A DNA stretch of 38,749 nucleotides from Legionellaceae bacterium (GCA_029210265.1 JARGNP010000021.1:1-38749), one strand, 5' to 3'. Positions 18,198 through 27,032 are shown, numbered from the stretch's first letter. Notes: generated from the letters alone by a model not told the origin. A program made the numbers and translations.

Positions 18198-19871
18198 ATG
18201 CAACAAGCTGAAGCGTTAAATTTATTAAAAATGGGGAAGAATGTTTTTCTTACGGGAGCGGCCGGTGCCGGTAAGACCTATATATTAAATAAATACATTC
18301 GTTACTTGAAACATAATGGTGTGAAAGTTGCTGTGACCGCTTCAACAGGTATTGCTGCAACGCATATTCAAGGAACAACGATTCATGCATGGTCGGGTAT
18401 CGGTGTTCGAGATCATGTAACGCAAGATGATCTCGATAAATTATTAAAAATACCACGCATAAGAAGTAATTATAAAAAAGCACATGTGCTGATTATTGAT
18501 GAAGTTTCTATGCTGCATACCTATCAGTTGGATATGGTCGACGCGATTGCTCGCTATATGCGTAATTGTGATGAAGCTTTTGGCGGGCTTCAATTGGTTT
18601 TATGCGGTGATTTTTTTCAATTGCCACCGGTATCGCGCGGGCCTATAGCCGATAAAAAGCACTTTGCGTTTGAAGCCGAAGCTTGGGTCAACGGCGATAT
18701 GCATGTGTGTTATTTGGAAGAACAGCACAGGCAGAGCGAAGATGAATTACTGACGGTATTAAACGATATACGTAGCGGTATGGCGGGAGAACATACACGT
18801 GTTCCGTTACGTACCCGTTACAAAAAAGAGCCCGAGGGCAATATAAAAGCAACCAAATTATATTCACGTAATATCAATGTTGATGTGATTAATGAGCGCG
18901 AGTTACGCAAAATCGAGGGGCAGGAAGAAGTTTTTCATATGCAGACCGAAGGTTTTGATATGTTGGTGGAAGGACTCAAAAAACATTGCCTTGCTCCCGA
19001 AGCGTTGATCTTGAAAGTGGGGGCCGAGGTGATGTTTATTAAAAACGATCCACTCGGTCGCTATGTTAACGGTACGCGCTGCGTTGTGATAGGGTTTGAA
19101 GAGAGTGATGAGGGCTGGCCTATTGTTCGAACGTCTTCAAATAGAACAATCGTGGTGCCTCCAGAAGAATGGAATTATGAAGACAATGGCGTTATACGTG
19201 CGACCCTGATACAAGTTCCGCTTCGCTTGGCGTGGGCGATTACGATTCATAAAAGCCAAGGTATGACGTTGGATGCGGCAGAAATTGATTTGGGCGATGC
19301 GTTTGAACCCGGTATGGGCTATGTGGCTTTATCACGCGTGCGTAGTTTAAGCGGTCTTAAACTTATGAATTTAAACCAAATGGCATTAACCGTACATCCA
19401 GATATTTTACAGCAAGACACGGTGTTCAAAAACAACTCGGTAGATTGGGTTCAGTATTTAAAAAAATTACCCAAAGAAGAGATGGCAGCATGTCATAAAA
19501 CAATTTTAGAGAAGCGTTTTTGTGGTGGAATAATTAAAGTAAAAAATAAAGCAAAAAAAGCACCGGCAACGCCAGCACACGTAAAAACGCTGAGCTTTTT
19601 AAAAGAAAAGCTATCGATTGAAGCCATGGCGGAAAAGCGTGGCGTATCGGCAGTTACGATTATTAATCATTTGGATAAACTCAAAGGTGAAAAGAAAATA
19701 GGTGTTTCAGATATTGCTCATGTTAAAAATATGCTCGCAAAAAAAGAATTTGATAAAATTTATGCTGAATTAAAAAAATCGAAGGATGGTAAGCTTCAGC
19801 CGATTTATGATACGTTTGATGGAGAGTATTCCTATACCAACATTCGATTTGTGAGATTATTTAGAAGTTAA
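18198..19871 (+). CDS. PIF1-like DNA helicase with C-terminal helix-turn-helix
   Basis: This is a superfamily 1B 5'-3' DNA helicase of the PIF1/RecD group. Motifs in order: Walker A GAAGAGKT at about residues 19-26, ASTGIAATHIQGTTIHAWSG, Walker B IIDEVSML, CGDFFQLPPVS (motif III), and the C-terminal UvrD-like HKSQGMTLDAAEID and YVALSRVRSL. All nucleotide-binding residues appear intact. After about residue 440 comes a basic linker and a helix-turn-helix module (LSFLKEKLSIEAMAEKRGVS), like the HTH attached to RecQ C-termini in other bacteria. The protein ends YSYTNIRFVRLFRS. A degenerate copy of this very 3' end lies 1.1 kb downstream, beyond the orphan gene at 19954. Confidence 0.93.
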   Translation: MQQAEALNLLKMGKNVFLTGAAGAGKTYILNKYIRYLKHNGVKVAVTASTGIAATHIQGTTIHAWSGIGVRDHVTQDDLDKLLKIPRIRSNYKKAHVLIIDEVSMLHTYQLDMVDAIARYMRNCDEAFGGLQLVLCGDFFQLPPVSRGPIADKKHFAFEAEAWVNGDMHVCYLEEQHRQSEDELLTVLNDIRSGMAGEHTRVPLRTRYKKEPEGNIKATKLYSRNINVDVINERELRKIEGQEEVFHMQTEGFDMLVEGLKKHCLAPEALILKVGAEVMFIKNDPLGRYVNGTRCVVIGFEESDEGWPIVRTSSNRTIVVPPEEWNYEDNGVIRATLIQVPLRLAWAITIHKSQGMTLDAAEIDLGDAFEPGMGYVALSRVRSLSGLKLMNLNQMALTVHPDILQQDTVFKNNSVDWVQYLKKLPKEEMAACHKTILEKRFCGGIIKVKNKAKKAPATPAHVKTLSFLKEKLSIEAMAEKRGVSAVTIINHLDKLKGEKKIGVSDIAHVKNMLAKKEFDKIYAELKKSKDGKLQPIYDTFDGEYSYTNIRFVRLFRS

Positions 19872-19894
19872 CTGTGTTTATATCGAACTAATTG

Positions 19895-19922
19895 TTTACA
19901 AAAGGCTGTTTTGCTGTACAAT
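19895..19922 (+). promoter_or_regulatory. Sigma-70 promoter of the 281-residue orphan
   Basis: TTTACA (19895-19900) and TACAAT (19917-19922) are separated by 16 bases. They lie 32 bases before the ATG, so the orphan gene is transcribed independently of the helicase. Confidence 0.7.
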
Positions 19923-19953
19923 AAAGCTCTATGCATTTATTTGGAGCGATATA

Positions 19954-20799
19954 ATGCCAGTAATAACACGAAAAAACGATGAACGACGCTATAATGAACT
20001 ATTAAACGCGAGACGTACCTCGGTGATTGAGGCTGCTAAAATTGTCTATGAAACGAAGCTGTGGATAGCAAATAAAGAACAGGAATGGGAGCCCAATAGC
20101 AAGCTCCAGTATGACATGGAACAGAAAGTTGCTGAAGGAATCAGCGTAGATCTTTCAGATGAACGCATTGTTAAACAGCATCAGAACAGAATACAAAAGC
20201 TCAATAATTTTAAGAGGATGTTGGCGAAATTTGAAGAAGAAATACGAGCCTACAATACGCTAAGTCAACCGGTTGAACTGAGCTGGAATAGTGGCATGGA
20301 TTGTTATTACCCTCGTACGCTCGTCTCATTTAGCAATTCACTTAGCAATAAATTTTTAGCGGATTGGTATCATGAGCAAGGTTGTAACGTATCAGGTATA
20401 GAATTTTATGATTCGCTAAGAAATGAATCAGAAATGGCGAGGTCAAGCATCTACTATCCAGGCGTGCTTGCTAGGGTTGGTATAGTGCTTGGGTGCTTTC
20501 TTGCCATTGGCGGAGAACTTTTGGGCATGTTCGTCAACCCCGCATTCTTTGTGCTTATGATTGTTGGTGTAGTACTTGCTAGCTATTCGTCAGTAGCGTC
20601 GGACAAACACCGCCAGTATCCTGTTGCAGATAACTATATTGAACATGAAGCGCCTGTTGTTTCTGATAGAGAATTGGCGCATATTTTGAAAACAGGCCAA
20701 GCGGAAATTACTTCTTCACTAGTATCACGTAGTATCTTTGGAGTTGATGTTGAGCCCGTTAATGATGGAGTTATTCCTGAGGTTATGTCTAACACGTAA
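19954..20799 (+). CDS. 281-residue orphan membrane protein
   Basis: No known family is recognised. The first 165 residues are charged and probably helical (QNRIQKLNNFKRMLAKFEEE), followed by two adjoining membrane segments at about 171-190 (VGIVLGCFLAIGGELLG) and 195-214 (FFVLMIVGVVLASYSS). A polar tail of about 65 residues ends the protein. Both termini are probably on the same side of the membrane. The ATG is seven bases after GGAG. The gene is a self-contained unit with its own sigma-70 promoter and a strong terminator. It is bracketed by the real 3' end of the helicase gene and a decayed duplicate of that end, which suggests arrival by insertion or duplication. Confidence 0.8.
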   Translation: MPVITRKNDERRYNELLNARRTSVIEAAKIVYETKLWIANKEQEWEPNSKLQYDMEQKVAEGISVDLSDERIVKQHQNRIQKLNNFKRMLAKFEEEIRAYNTLSQPVELSWNSGMDCYYPRTLVSFSNSLSNKFLADWYHEQGCNVSGIEFYDSLRNESEMARSSIYYPGVLARVGIVLGCFLAIGGELLGMFVNPAFFVLMIVGVVLASYSSVASDKHRQYPVADNYIEHEAPVVSDRELAHILKTGQAEITSSLVSRSIFGVDVEPVNDGVIPEVMSNT

Positions 20800-20830
20800 G
20801 GCAGGTTATTTCTATTATAGTAATATAGCC

Positions 20831-20864
20831 AAGGTGCCCAGACAATGACGGCACCTTTTTTTTT
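20831..20864 (+). terminator. Strong rho-independent terminator of the 281-residue orphan
   Basis: AAGGTGCC (20831-20838) pairs perfectly with GGCACCTT (20850-20857) across an 11-base loop, followed by an unbroken T run to 20864. It is the clearest terminator in the window. Confidence 0.92.
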
Positions 20865-20887
20865 GGTTAAATCATCGCAAGATCTAG

Positions 20888-20974
20888 CTAACTTATGTTA
20901 AATTTGAAGGACGCTATTCTTATCCCTATTCCTATGCTGATATTCGATTTGTGAGGTTGTTTAGAGGTGTTTAG
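20888..20974 (+). pseudogene. Relic of a PIF1-like helicase 3' end
   Basis: Reading from 20888 to the TAG at 20972-20974 gives KFEGRYSYPYSYADIRFVRL, then FRGV. This mirrors the last residues of the upstream helicase (TFDGEYSYTNIRFVRLFRS), with a small internal duplication of the Tyr-Ser-Tyr segment. Only about 25 codons remain, and an in-frame TAG lies just upstream at 20885. The copy starts about 24 bases after the terminator of the orphan gene. It is either a leftover second helicase gene or the original gene end displaced by an insertion. Confidence 0.82.
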
Positions 20975-21019
20975 AGTTAGATAGGATAATATATCAGCAG
21001 CAGGGAGTGCGCTGGATTA

Positions 21020-21697
21020 ATGATTTATTTATTAACGTTTGTTTTAGCTTTTTGTAGTATTGTTTATGAGCTTCTTCTAGGTCAATCGCTGTCTGCATTT
21101 TTAGGTAATACCGTGCTGCGTTATAGTGTGACGATTGGGCTATACATGTTTTCAATGGGCATGGGGTCTTTGATGGCAGAAGGAAAGCTTGTAAAAAGTT
21201 CTGTCACCGCTTTGCTTAAAATAGAAGTCTTGTTGACCGTGATGGGCGGATTTTCCGTTATTTTTCTTATGTTTTTTGATGCATGGGGCATGTCACCTGT
21301 GCTTTTCTCCATTTTTGCTCATACTTTAATCATGATTATTGGTGTTCTAACGGGCTTTGAAGTTCCCCTGCTGATGTATCTTAATCGCGTAGAAAACGAT
21401 TATGCCGAAAGTTTGGTTCTGGGTGTGAGTTACTTGGGCGCATTTGTTGGCACGGTGGTCTTTGCTTTTGTGCTTTATCCTTGGATTGGACTGATTCCCA
21501 CTGCATTTTTTGTAGCTTTGTTGAATGCGGCCGTAGGTGTGGCTTTGTTAACTCAGGCTAACAAGGTTCAAGCAGCTGATGACAAAAAGTTTCGTGGTTT
21601 GATCGCTGTGCAGTCAAGCTTGTTTATTATCTTGATGCTGTGTTTGCTTTTTTCGAGTTCAATTAATGAGCTTTTCTTAACATATTATCTGAAATAA
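21020..21697 (+). CDS. Membrane protein matching only the membrane half of a SpeE-like protein
   Basis: The 225-residue protein has about seven hydrophobic segments and no soluble domain. It aligns with the N-terminal membrane part of the aminopropyltransferase at 22068: CSIVYELLLGQSLSAFLGN versus CSLLYELLIAQTVTTIVGN, then YSVTIGLYMFSMGMGS versus YSLTVGTYLAAMGIG, and LTGFEVPLLMYLNRV versus FTGMELPLLINLGHV. It is therefore a methyltransferase-less paralog. It stops cleanly after the last helix (FLTYYLK), with no remnant of a catalytic domain in the 12 bases before speD. A transport, partner or regulatory role for the polyamine enzymes is possible. The ATG has only a weak ribosome site, but the first helix starts at once, matching the paralog. 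Confidence 0.85.
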   Translation: MIYLLTFVLAFCSIVYELLLGQSLSAFLGNTVLRYSVTIGLYMFSMGMGSLMAEGKLVKSSVTALLKIEVLLTVMGGFSVIFLMFFDAWGMSPVLFSIFAHTLIMIIGVLTGFEVPLLMYLNRVENDYAESLVLGVSYLGAFVGTVVFAFVLYPWIGLIPTAFFVALLNAAVGVALLTQANKVQAADDKKFRGLIAVQSSLFIILMLCLLFSSSINELFLTYYLK

Positions 21698-21709
21698 TGA
21701 GGGTAAAAA

Positions 21710-22078
21710 ATGCAAGCAATCTCTGGGGTTGGTAAGCACTATTTGGTCGATTTACGTGATTGCGATCCCGATATTATTACATGTGTGAAATTGACTCGGG
21801 ATATAATCATGCATGCAGCCAAAGCATGTGGAGCAACGATATTAAACGATCATTTTCATCAATTTCAGCCGATAGGGGTGAGTGGGGTGGTGTTGATCGC
21901 AGAGTCACATATTAGCGTTCATACTTGGCCAGAGAACGGTTTTGCTGCGATGGATATTTTTACCTGTGGTCATATGAAGCCTCAGGTTGCTATTGATATT
22001 ATACAAGAGGGTTTTCGTGCGAAAGCAGCATCGATGTCATTGAAAGTCGTCACGCGAGGGTTGATCGATGCCGACTGA
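21710..22078 (+). CDS. speD: S-adenosylmethionine decarboxylase proenzyme (class 1B, SpeH type)
   Basis: It makes decarboxylated SAM, the aminopropyl donor for spermidine. The 122-residue proenzyme is the short bacterial/archaeal type. The self-cleavage site is Glu65-Ser66 in IAESHISVHTWPE, where Ser66 becomes the pyruvoyl group. His71 and Cys86 (FTCG) match the family's processing and proton-donor residues with the same spacing as in characterised SpeH enzymes. It begins 12 bases after the membrane paralog, with GAGGG upstream of the ATG, and its 3' end overlaps the aminopropyltransferase start by 11 bases. The two products act consecutively. Confidence 0.96.
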   Translation: MQAISGVGKHYLVDLRDCDPDIITCVKLTRDIIMHAAKACGATILNDHFHQFQPIGVSGVVLIAESHISVHTWPENGFAAMDIFTCGHMKPQVAIDIIQEGFRAKAASMSLKVVTRGLIDAD

Positions 22079-23975
22079 AAGCATGGGGGCCGAAACAAAC
22101 GCAAGCACACGTACGAATATAATTTCGCATGCATCCGTGGTGAATGTATATATTTTATCGTTGATTCTTTCCGCGTGTAGTTTATTGTACGAGCTTCTTA
22201 TTGCACAGACGGTGACCACGATTGTCGGAAATATGGTGATTTGGTACAGCCTCACGGTTGGGACGTATCTGGCGGCCATGGGAATAGGTGCGATTTTCTA
22301 TAGCTTAAATGAGCGTTTTCGAGGTTGGCAGTGTTTATTTCACGTTGAAATCATATTAAGTCTAGTCGGTGCGCTTGCGGTTATTTTATTAAGATTTGCT
22401 CATTCAATATATATCATGATTAATTCAACGACGGTGACCGTGGCTGACGCACATCTCGCCTTGATTGCTTTTTTTGCTTTTGCATTTATTCTGACGTTTT
22501 TGATCGGTTTTTTCACCGGAATGGAACTGCCGCTTTTGATTAATCTTGGTCATGTTTTAGCTGGAAACCGGCATATCACGAATCGAGTTCTGGGATGGGA
22601 TTATATGGGATCACTTGTAGCCGGGGTGGCGTTCCCTCTTTGTTTATTACCTTTTTTTCAACTGCATATGATTGGATTTTTAATCGCGGCAATTAATTTG
22701 ATGGTAGCTGTTTATATTTTATGGCGATTTCTTTCGCATACATCCATGCTTAAGTTACAGATGAAACAGAGTATGTTTTTGGCTGCTATACTTGTGATTG
22801 GGTGTTATGAAAGCGATCACATCGAGCAGTATTTTCTGAAAAAATACTATTATACCAATACGTTGCTTAAAGGGCAGGGGTATTTATTAGAGCCTTTGAG
22901 CGAGACACCGATGATTTTCCATTCAAATTCACCCTATCAAAACATTGATATTGTTCATTTACCCAATTTAGATAATCATTTGATGGAGGCTTATTCAACA
23001 AAATTTGCTTCAAACACGAAGATGCTGCGTGATTATGCTCTTTTTCTTAACGGTGATTTTCAGTTTTTTACTAACGCAGAAGAGCTTTATCATGAGTGGC
23101 TTGCGCATATTCCTATTGTTGTTCATGGCAAGGTGCCTAAACGTATTCTTATTTTAGGTGCTGGTGACGGCATACTTCATCGTGAGCTTCTTAAATACAA
23201 ACAGGTTGAAAGCATCACGCATATAGATATCGATCGGAATTTAATAGAGCTTGCCAAGACACATCCTATACTCACGGCTGTTAACGAACATTCGTTTGAT
23301 AATCCGCGTGTGCACACGATATTTGGCGATGCGTTTCAGTATCTCCGTCACTATGACGGTGAACCTTATGATGCGATATACATGGATTTTCCAGACATCA
23401 CTGATTACAACTTGTCTAAGCTTTATAGTCGAGAGTTTTTTCATTTTGCAAATATGCAACTTAAAGAAGATGGGTATTTAGCGCTTGATGCGCCAGACGT
23501 ATATTATGGTGCGCCGCAGGGTACGAGCGATCTTTTACCAAGGCATCGAGGCGATTGGCCTATGTTGTCGAATACCATGCGGCTTGCAGGATTTAAAACG
23601 CTTTTGCCGTTTTATACGATGTTGGAAACGGATAATCGCAAGGCTTATGAAAAGCTTTCGGGTTCGGATGAACAAAAAAAATGGCGTTATCTCAAAAAAT
23701 ACAGCGCAGAGATGCAACAAGGGTTTATTTTGTTACGCAAAGATGAGCGATATGGGCCGTTTAAATATATGAATTTGGGGATTAAGTTACATATTTTAAA
23801 TGAAAAGCGTTTTCATTTATCGTTTCCTGAGGTATACAAACCGATGGGAAATGTGGATTTCAGCCAAGTGAACTCCATACTTCGTCCAACGTTACCGGAT
23901 GGAAAAATATGGAATATTCGAAATTTGAAACACGATTGGGAGATATCCAAGGGGATATGTGAGCCCAAGATTTAA
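22068..23975 (+). CDS. speE: Membrane-anchored polyamine aminopropyltransferase (spermidine synthase-like)
   Basis: The 635-residue protein fuses an N-terminal seven- or eight-helix membrane domain (about 25-260) to a C-terminal Rossmann aminopropyltransferase domain (about 320-550). Catalytic-domain motifs are FLNGDFQFFTNAEELYHEWL (the usual form has LDG rather than LNG), RILILGAGDGILHRELLKY for nucleotide binding, HIDIDRNLIELA, FGDAFQYL, and YMDFPDITDYNLSKLYSREFF with the catalytic Asp region. Spermidine synthases normally lack membrane helices; membrane-bound variants occur in scattered bacteria. The ATG at 22068 follows GAGGG and lies inside speD, so translation is coupled. Substrate identity (putrescine or another amine) cannot be read from sequence. 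Confidence 0.88.
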   Translation: MPTESMGAETNASTRTNIISHASVVNVYILSLILSACSLLYELLIAQTVTTIVGNMVIWYSLTVGTYLAAMGIGAIFYSLNERFRGWQCLFHVEIILSLVGALAVILLRFAHSIYIMINSTTVTVADAHLALIAFFAFAFILTFLIGFFTGMELPLLINLGHVLAGNRHITNRVLGWDYMGSLVAGVAFPLCLLPFFQLHMIGFLIAAINLMVAVYILWRFLSHTSMLKLQMKQSMFLAAILVIGCYESDHIEQYFLKKYYYTNTLLKGQGYLLEPLSETPMIFHSNSPYQNIDIVHLPNLDNHLMEAYSTKFASNTKMLRDYALFLNGDFQFFTNAEELYHEWLAHIPIVVHGKVPKRILILGAGDGILHRELLKYKQVESITHIDIDRNLIELAKTHPILTAVNEHSFDNPRVHTIFGDAFQYLRHYDGEPYDAIYMDFPDITDYNLSKLYSREFFHFANMQLKEDGYLALDAPDVYYGAPQGTSDLLPRHRGDWPMLSNTMRLAGFKTLLPFYTMLETDNRKAYEKLSGSDEQKKWRYLKKYSAEMQQGFILLRKDERYGPFKYMNLGIKLHILNEKRFHLSFPEVYKPMGNVDFSQVNSILRPTLPDGKIWNIRNLKHDWEISKGICEPKI

Positions 23976-24001
23976 GTTTAGATAAATTAGGATTTTTTTA
24001 T

Positions 24002-24415
24002 ATGAATAAAACAAACTCAAAAATTCATAAATATACGTATGTGATCAAAGAAACATGCCTTGATTCGTTTGGTCATGTTAATAATTCGGCCTATTTGACT
24101 TTACTGGAAGAGGCGCGCTGGGACTTAGTCACAAAAAACGGTTATGGGTTAGAGGTGATTAAACAAACAGGTTTAGGACCTACGATTTTAAGTGTTACGT
24201 TGAATTTTTCGAAAGAACTGTATGCACGGGATGAGGTTATTATTGAAACGCAAATGGATGCGTATGACCGAAAAATTGGTAAACTTACACAAAGAATTAT
24301 CCGTGATGGCGAGGTTTGTTGTGAAGCAAATTTTGTAATCGGGCTTTTTTGCATGGCTAAAAGAAAATTAGTTTTACCAACGGATGCATGGCTCCATGCG
24401 GTCGGAATGAATTAA
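24002..24415 (+). CDS. Acyl-CoA thioesterase of the hotdog (4HBT) family
   Basis: This is a 137-residue single hotdog-domain protein. The catalytic region is DSFGHVNNSAYLTLLEEARW, with Asp21, His25 and Asn27 as in YbgC/FadM-like enzymes that hydrolyse acyl-CoA or acyl-ACP thioesters. The long central helix and five strands fit the length. It follows the aminopropyltransferase by 26 bases, with AGGA before the ATG, so it is probably the last gene of the polyamine transcript. Its link to polyamines is unclear. The next gene, a desaturase, has its own promoter but is also lipid-related, and the thioesterase may serve fatty-acid turnover. Confidence 0.88.
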   Translation: MNKTNSKIHKYTYVIKETCLDSFGHVNNSAYLTLLEEARWDLVTKNGYGLEVIKQTGLGPTILSVTLNFSKELYARDEVIIETQMDAYDRKIGKLTQRIIRDGEVCCEANFVIGLFCMAKRKLVLPTDAWLHAVGMN

Positions 24416-24493
24416 AAATATTAAAAATCAAAATGTTAGTTTTATTTCGGGTTTAATTTATATCAATTTAGTTTAGAAAAAGCGCAAAAAAGC

Positions 24494-24523
24494 TTGCGTC
24501 AAAGCGCCTAAATGCAGTACAAT
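24494..24523 (+). promoter_or_regulatory. Sigma-70 promoter of the desaturase gene
   Basis: TTGCGT (24494-24499) and TACAAT (24518-24523) are 18 bases apart. They lie 65 bases before the ATG at 24589. Confidence 0.65.
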
Positions 24524-24588
24524 AAGGCAGCATCATGCTCTGTCTTTGGGTTTGTTGTAACTTTATTGTTTTGTAGAGGTATGACTTT

Positions 24589-25650
24589 ATGAATATGATT
24601 AAATCACGAAATTTATGGAAACAAGTAAAAGAAATTAAATCAGCTGTGGCACGGAAAGTTATTCCGGAAGCTTGTTTTAAACGCTCTTTAGGTAAAGCCA
24701 TGCTTTGGTATGCGATTGATTTAAGCATCTTTTTGTTTGGAATGGCACTTGTTTTTTTTAATCCGTATATAGGGTTAAAATTAGTCGGCGGTCTTATTTC
24801 TGGTACCGCGACAGCGATGTTATTTGTTTGGGCGCATGACGCCGCACATGGTACGTTGTTTAAAAGCAGCAAAGTGGCTGAAGTGCTGGGTACACTCGTG
24901 ATGCTGCCGTCGTTAAATATTTATCGCATGTGGTCTTACGGACATAATAAGGTCCATCATGGATTCACATCGTTCTCTCCCATTGATTGGATTTGGCGTC
25001 CGTTGACACCCGCTGAGTATCGCGCGCTGTCGTTGTTCCAGCGTATTTTGTATCGTTTGGAACGCAGTGCTTTTACTTGTGCGTTTCATTATTTACGTCG
25101 TATTTGGTGGTCGCAAATGCTGCAGTTTAATCCTGGAAAAGATGCGAAACAACGCCGATATTATCGTAATGGAAAGCTTATGGTACTTGCTTATGCCGTG
25201 CTTGCATCTGCTGCTGCTTATGTATTTGCAGGTGGCTTGGTAGGAATTCTGATGGCCGTGGTGGTTCCGTTTATTGTATTTAATTATTTTATTTCGATGA
25301 TTGTGTATTTACATCACACGCATCCGAATATTCCGTTCTTTGATTTAAAACAAGAATGGTCGCACTCGATTGGTGCCTTGTATTGTAGTACAATTATCCA
25401 CTGTTCAAAATTGTCGAAAGCATTGTTACATAACATTATGGTGCATATACCACATCACTTGGACACACGCATTCCGTTTTATCATTTGCCTGAAGCTTAT
25501 GAAGCACTGAAAGAAAAGTACGGTACGTACTTTCATGAATATCAGTTTAAATGGAGTTATGTCGGAAATATTTTCAAAAAATGCAAGTTGTATGATTTTG
25601 AAAAGAAAATATGGATGACGTTTGAAGAAGGTGAGCAATATCAAAATTAA
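24589..25650 (+). CDS. Membrane fatty-acid desaturase
   Basis: This is a di-iron membrane desaturase that puts double bonds into acyl chains. The 353 residues show the three histidine boxes: HDAAH at 83-87, HNKVHH at 119-124 and HIPHH at 286-290. An extra HHTH lies at 242-245. Hydrophobic pairs at about 40-80 and 197-240 fit the family's four-helix topology. Position of the double bond and lipid carrier cannot be told. The ATG is ten bases after AGAGG, and a clear sigma-70 promoter lies upstream. A terminator hairpin follows the stop. Together with the thioesterase just before, it suggests local control of membrane lipid composition. Confidence 0.93.
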   Translation: MNMIKSRNLWKQVKEIKSAVARKVIPEACFKRSLGKAMLWYAIDLSIFLFGMALVFFNPYIGLKLVGGLISGTATAMLFVWAHDAAHGTLFKSSKVAEVLGTLVMLPSLNIYRMWSYGHNKVHHGFTSFSPIDWIWRPLTPAEYRALSLFQRILYRLERSAFTCAFHYLRRIWWSQMLQFNPGKDAKQRRYYRNGKLMVLAYAVLASAAAYVFAGGLVGILMAVVVPFIVFNYFISMIVYLHHTHPNIPFFDLKQEWSHSIGALYCSTIIHCSKLSKALLHNIMVHIPHHLDTRIPFYHLPEAYEALKEKYGTYFHEYQFKWSYVGNIFKKCKLYDFEKKIWMTFEEGEQYQN

Positions 25651-25670
25651 GTAAGCTCAGCCTTTATTTT

Positions 25671-25704
25671 AATCCCGCAATCTATTTGCGGGATTTATGT
25701 TTTA
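25671..25704 (+). terminator. Hairpin terminator after the desaturase gene
   Basis: AATCCCGCAA (25671-25680) and TTGCGGGATT (25686-25695) form a perfect 10-base stem with a five-base loop. The T-run is interrupted (TATGTTT), so termination may be partial. Confidence 0.75.
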
Positions 25705-25710
25705 TATAAT
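25705..25710 (+). promoter_or_regulatory. -10 box almost on top of the rhlE start
   Basis: A perfect TATAAT ends eight bases before the rhlE ATG. If used, the transcript would begin one to three bases before the start codon, so it would be nearly leaderless. The -35 is not convincing. Read-through from the desaturase is the alternative. Confidence 0.35.
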
Positions 25711-25718
25711 GAGATTTT

Positions 25719-27032
25719 ATGAATTTTAATGAGTTTAAAGATTTTAAATTATCAAAGCCTCTGCTTGATGCAGTCAAAGAGCTAGGCTATACCACACCGT
25801 CACCTATCCAAACCAAAGCTATTCCTAAGATTTTAGCGGGCTCGGACATCATGGCTGCGGCCCAAACAGGCACAGGTAAAACCGCCGGTTTTGCACTTCC
25901 GATTTTAGAAAACTTAAGTAAGGGAAAATGGGCTTCTGCTAATCAAATACGCGCTTTAATTTTGACACCTACGCGAGAGCTGGCTGCACAAGTGGGCGAA
26001 AGCTTTAAAAAATATGGTAAAAATTTAAAGCTCAACTCAAACGTTGTGTTTGGTGGGGTTAAAATTAACCCACAAATGATGAAGCTTCGAGGTGGGATGG
26101 ATGTGCTCGTCGCAACACCCGGTCGTTTGATTGATTTGTATAATCAAAATGCGATTAAATTTGATCGTTTAGAAGTTTTAGTTTTAGATGAAGCTGACAG
26201 AATGCTTGATATGGGGTTTATTCGTGATATTCAGCGTATTATTAGAGCTTTACCTGAAAAACGTCAGACGTTATTGTTTTCAGCTACGTTTTCAAACGAT
26301 ATTAAGGCACTTGCCAAAAGCTTATTAAAATCACCCGTTGAAATATCGGTAGCACCTAAGCAAACGTCCGCGGCTACAGTAAAACAACATGTTTATCCCG
26401 TTGATAAACAGAAAAAGAAAGAATTGTTGACGCATTTGATTCGTGAAAATCAATGGGAACAAGTGCTTGTTTTTACAAAAACAAAACATGGCGCCAATCG
26501 TTTAACAGAACACCTGCAGAAAAAAGCGTTTAAAGTCGCGGCGATTCATGGAAACAAAAGCCAGAATGCACGAACTAAAGCCTTAGAGAGCTTTAAAAGC
26601 GGTGAGCTTGATATTTTGGTTGCGACAGATATTGCAGCACGTGGTTTGGATATTAAAGCGCTGCCACAGGTGATTAATTATGAGCTGCCACAAGTTGCCG
26701 AAGATTATGTGCATCGCATAGGTCGAACAGGTCGAGCCGGTCGAGAAGGGAACGCATTTTCACTGATTTCTGCTGATGAAGCCGAGATGCTTTTTGCAAT
26801 TGAAGCGGTGCTCAAGAAAAAGTTAACACGAGAATTAATCTCAGGTTTTGAGCCTAAACATGATGTGCCAGAGACTTTGGTAACAAAACCACGAGCAAGC
26901 TTTCGACCTAAACCTTCACAAGGTCGCTCAAGCAACCCGAACAAAAGTAGCGCGAATAAACATAGCGTAAAAAAAAGCAGTGGGCAAAGAAGTCATAGCA
27001 ACGTAAATAAATCAAAGCAAAGGTCTAAATAG
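25719..27032 (+). CDS. rhlE: DEAD-box RNA helicase RhlE
   Basis: This ATP-dependent RNA helicase is involved in ribosome assembly and RNA turnover. The 437 residues carry every DEAD-box motif: the Q motif near [55 protein letters not shown] in [26 protein letters not shown] and [10 protein letters not shown]. The last 60 residues are a basic Ser/Asn/Lys-rich tail typical of RhlE-type helicases. The short leader has only GAGA as a possible ribosome site. It converges with the solenoid gene, the stops being 11 bases apart. Confidence 0.95.
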   Translation: MNFNEFKDFKLSKPLLDAVKELGYTTPSPIQTKAIPKILAGSDIMAAAQTGTGKTAGFALPILENLSKGKWASANQIRALILTPTRELAAQVGESFKKYGKNLKLNSNVVFGGVKINPQMMKLRGGMDVLVATPGRLIDLYNQNAIKFDRLEVLVLDEADRMLDMGFIRDIQRIIRALPEKRQTLLFSATFSNDIKALAKSLLKSPVEISVAPKQTSAATVKQHVYPVDKQKKKELLTHLIRENQWEQVLVFTKTKHGANRLTEHLQKKAFKVAAIHGNKSQNARTKALESFKSGELDILVATDIAARGLDIKALPQVINYELPQVAEDYVHRIGRTGRAGREGNAFSLISADEAEMLFAIEAVLKKKLTRELISGFEPKHDVPETLVTKPRASFRPKPSQGRSSNPNKSSANKHSVKKSSGQRSHSNVNKSKQRSK

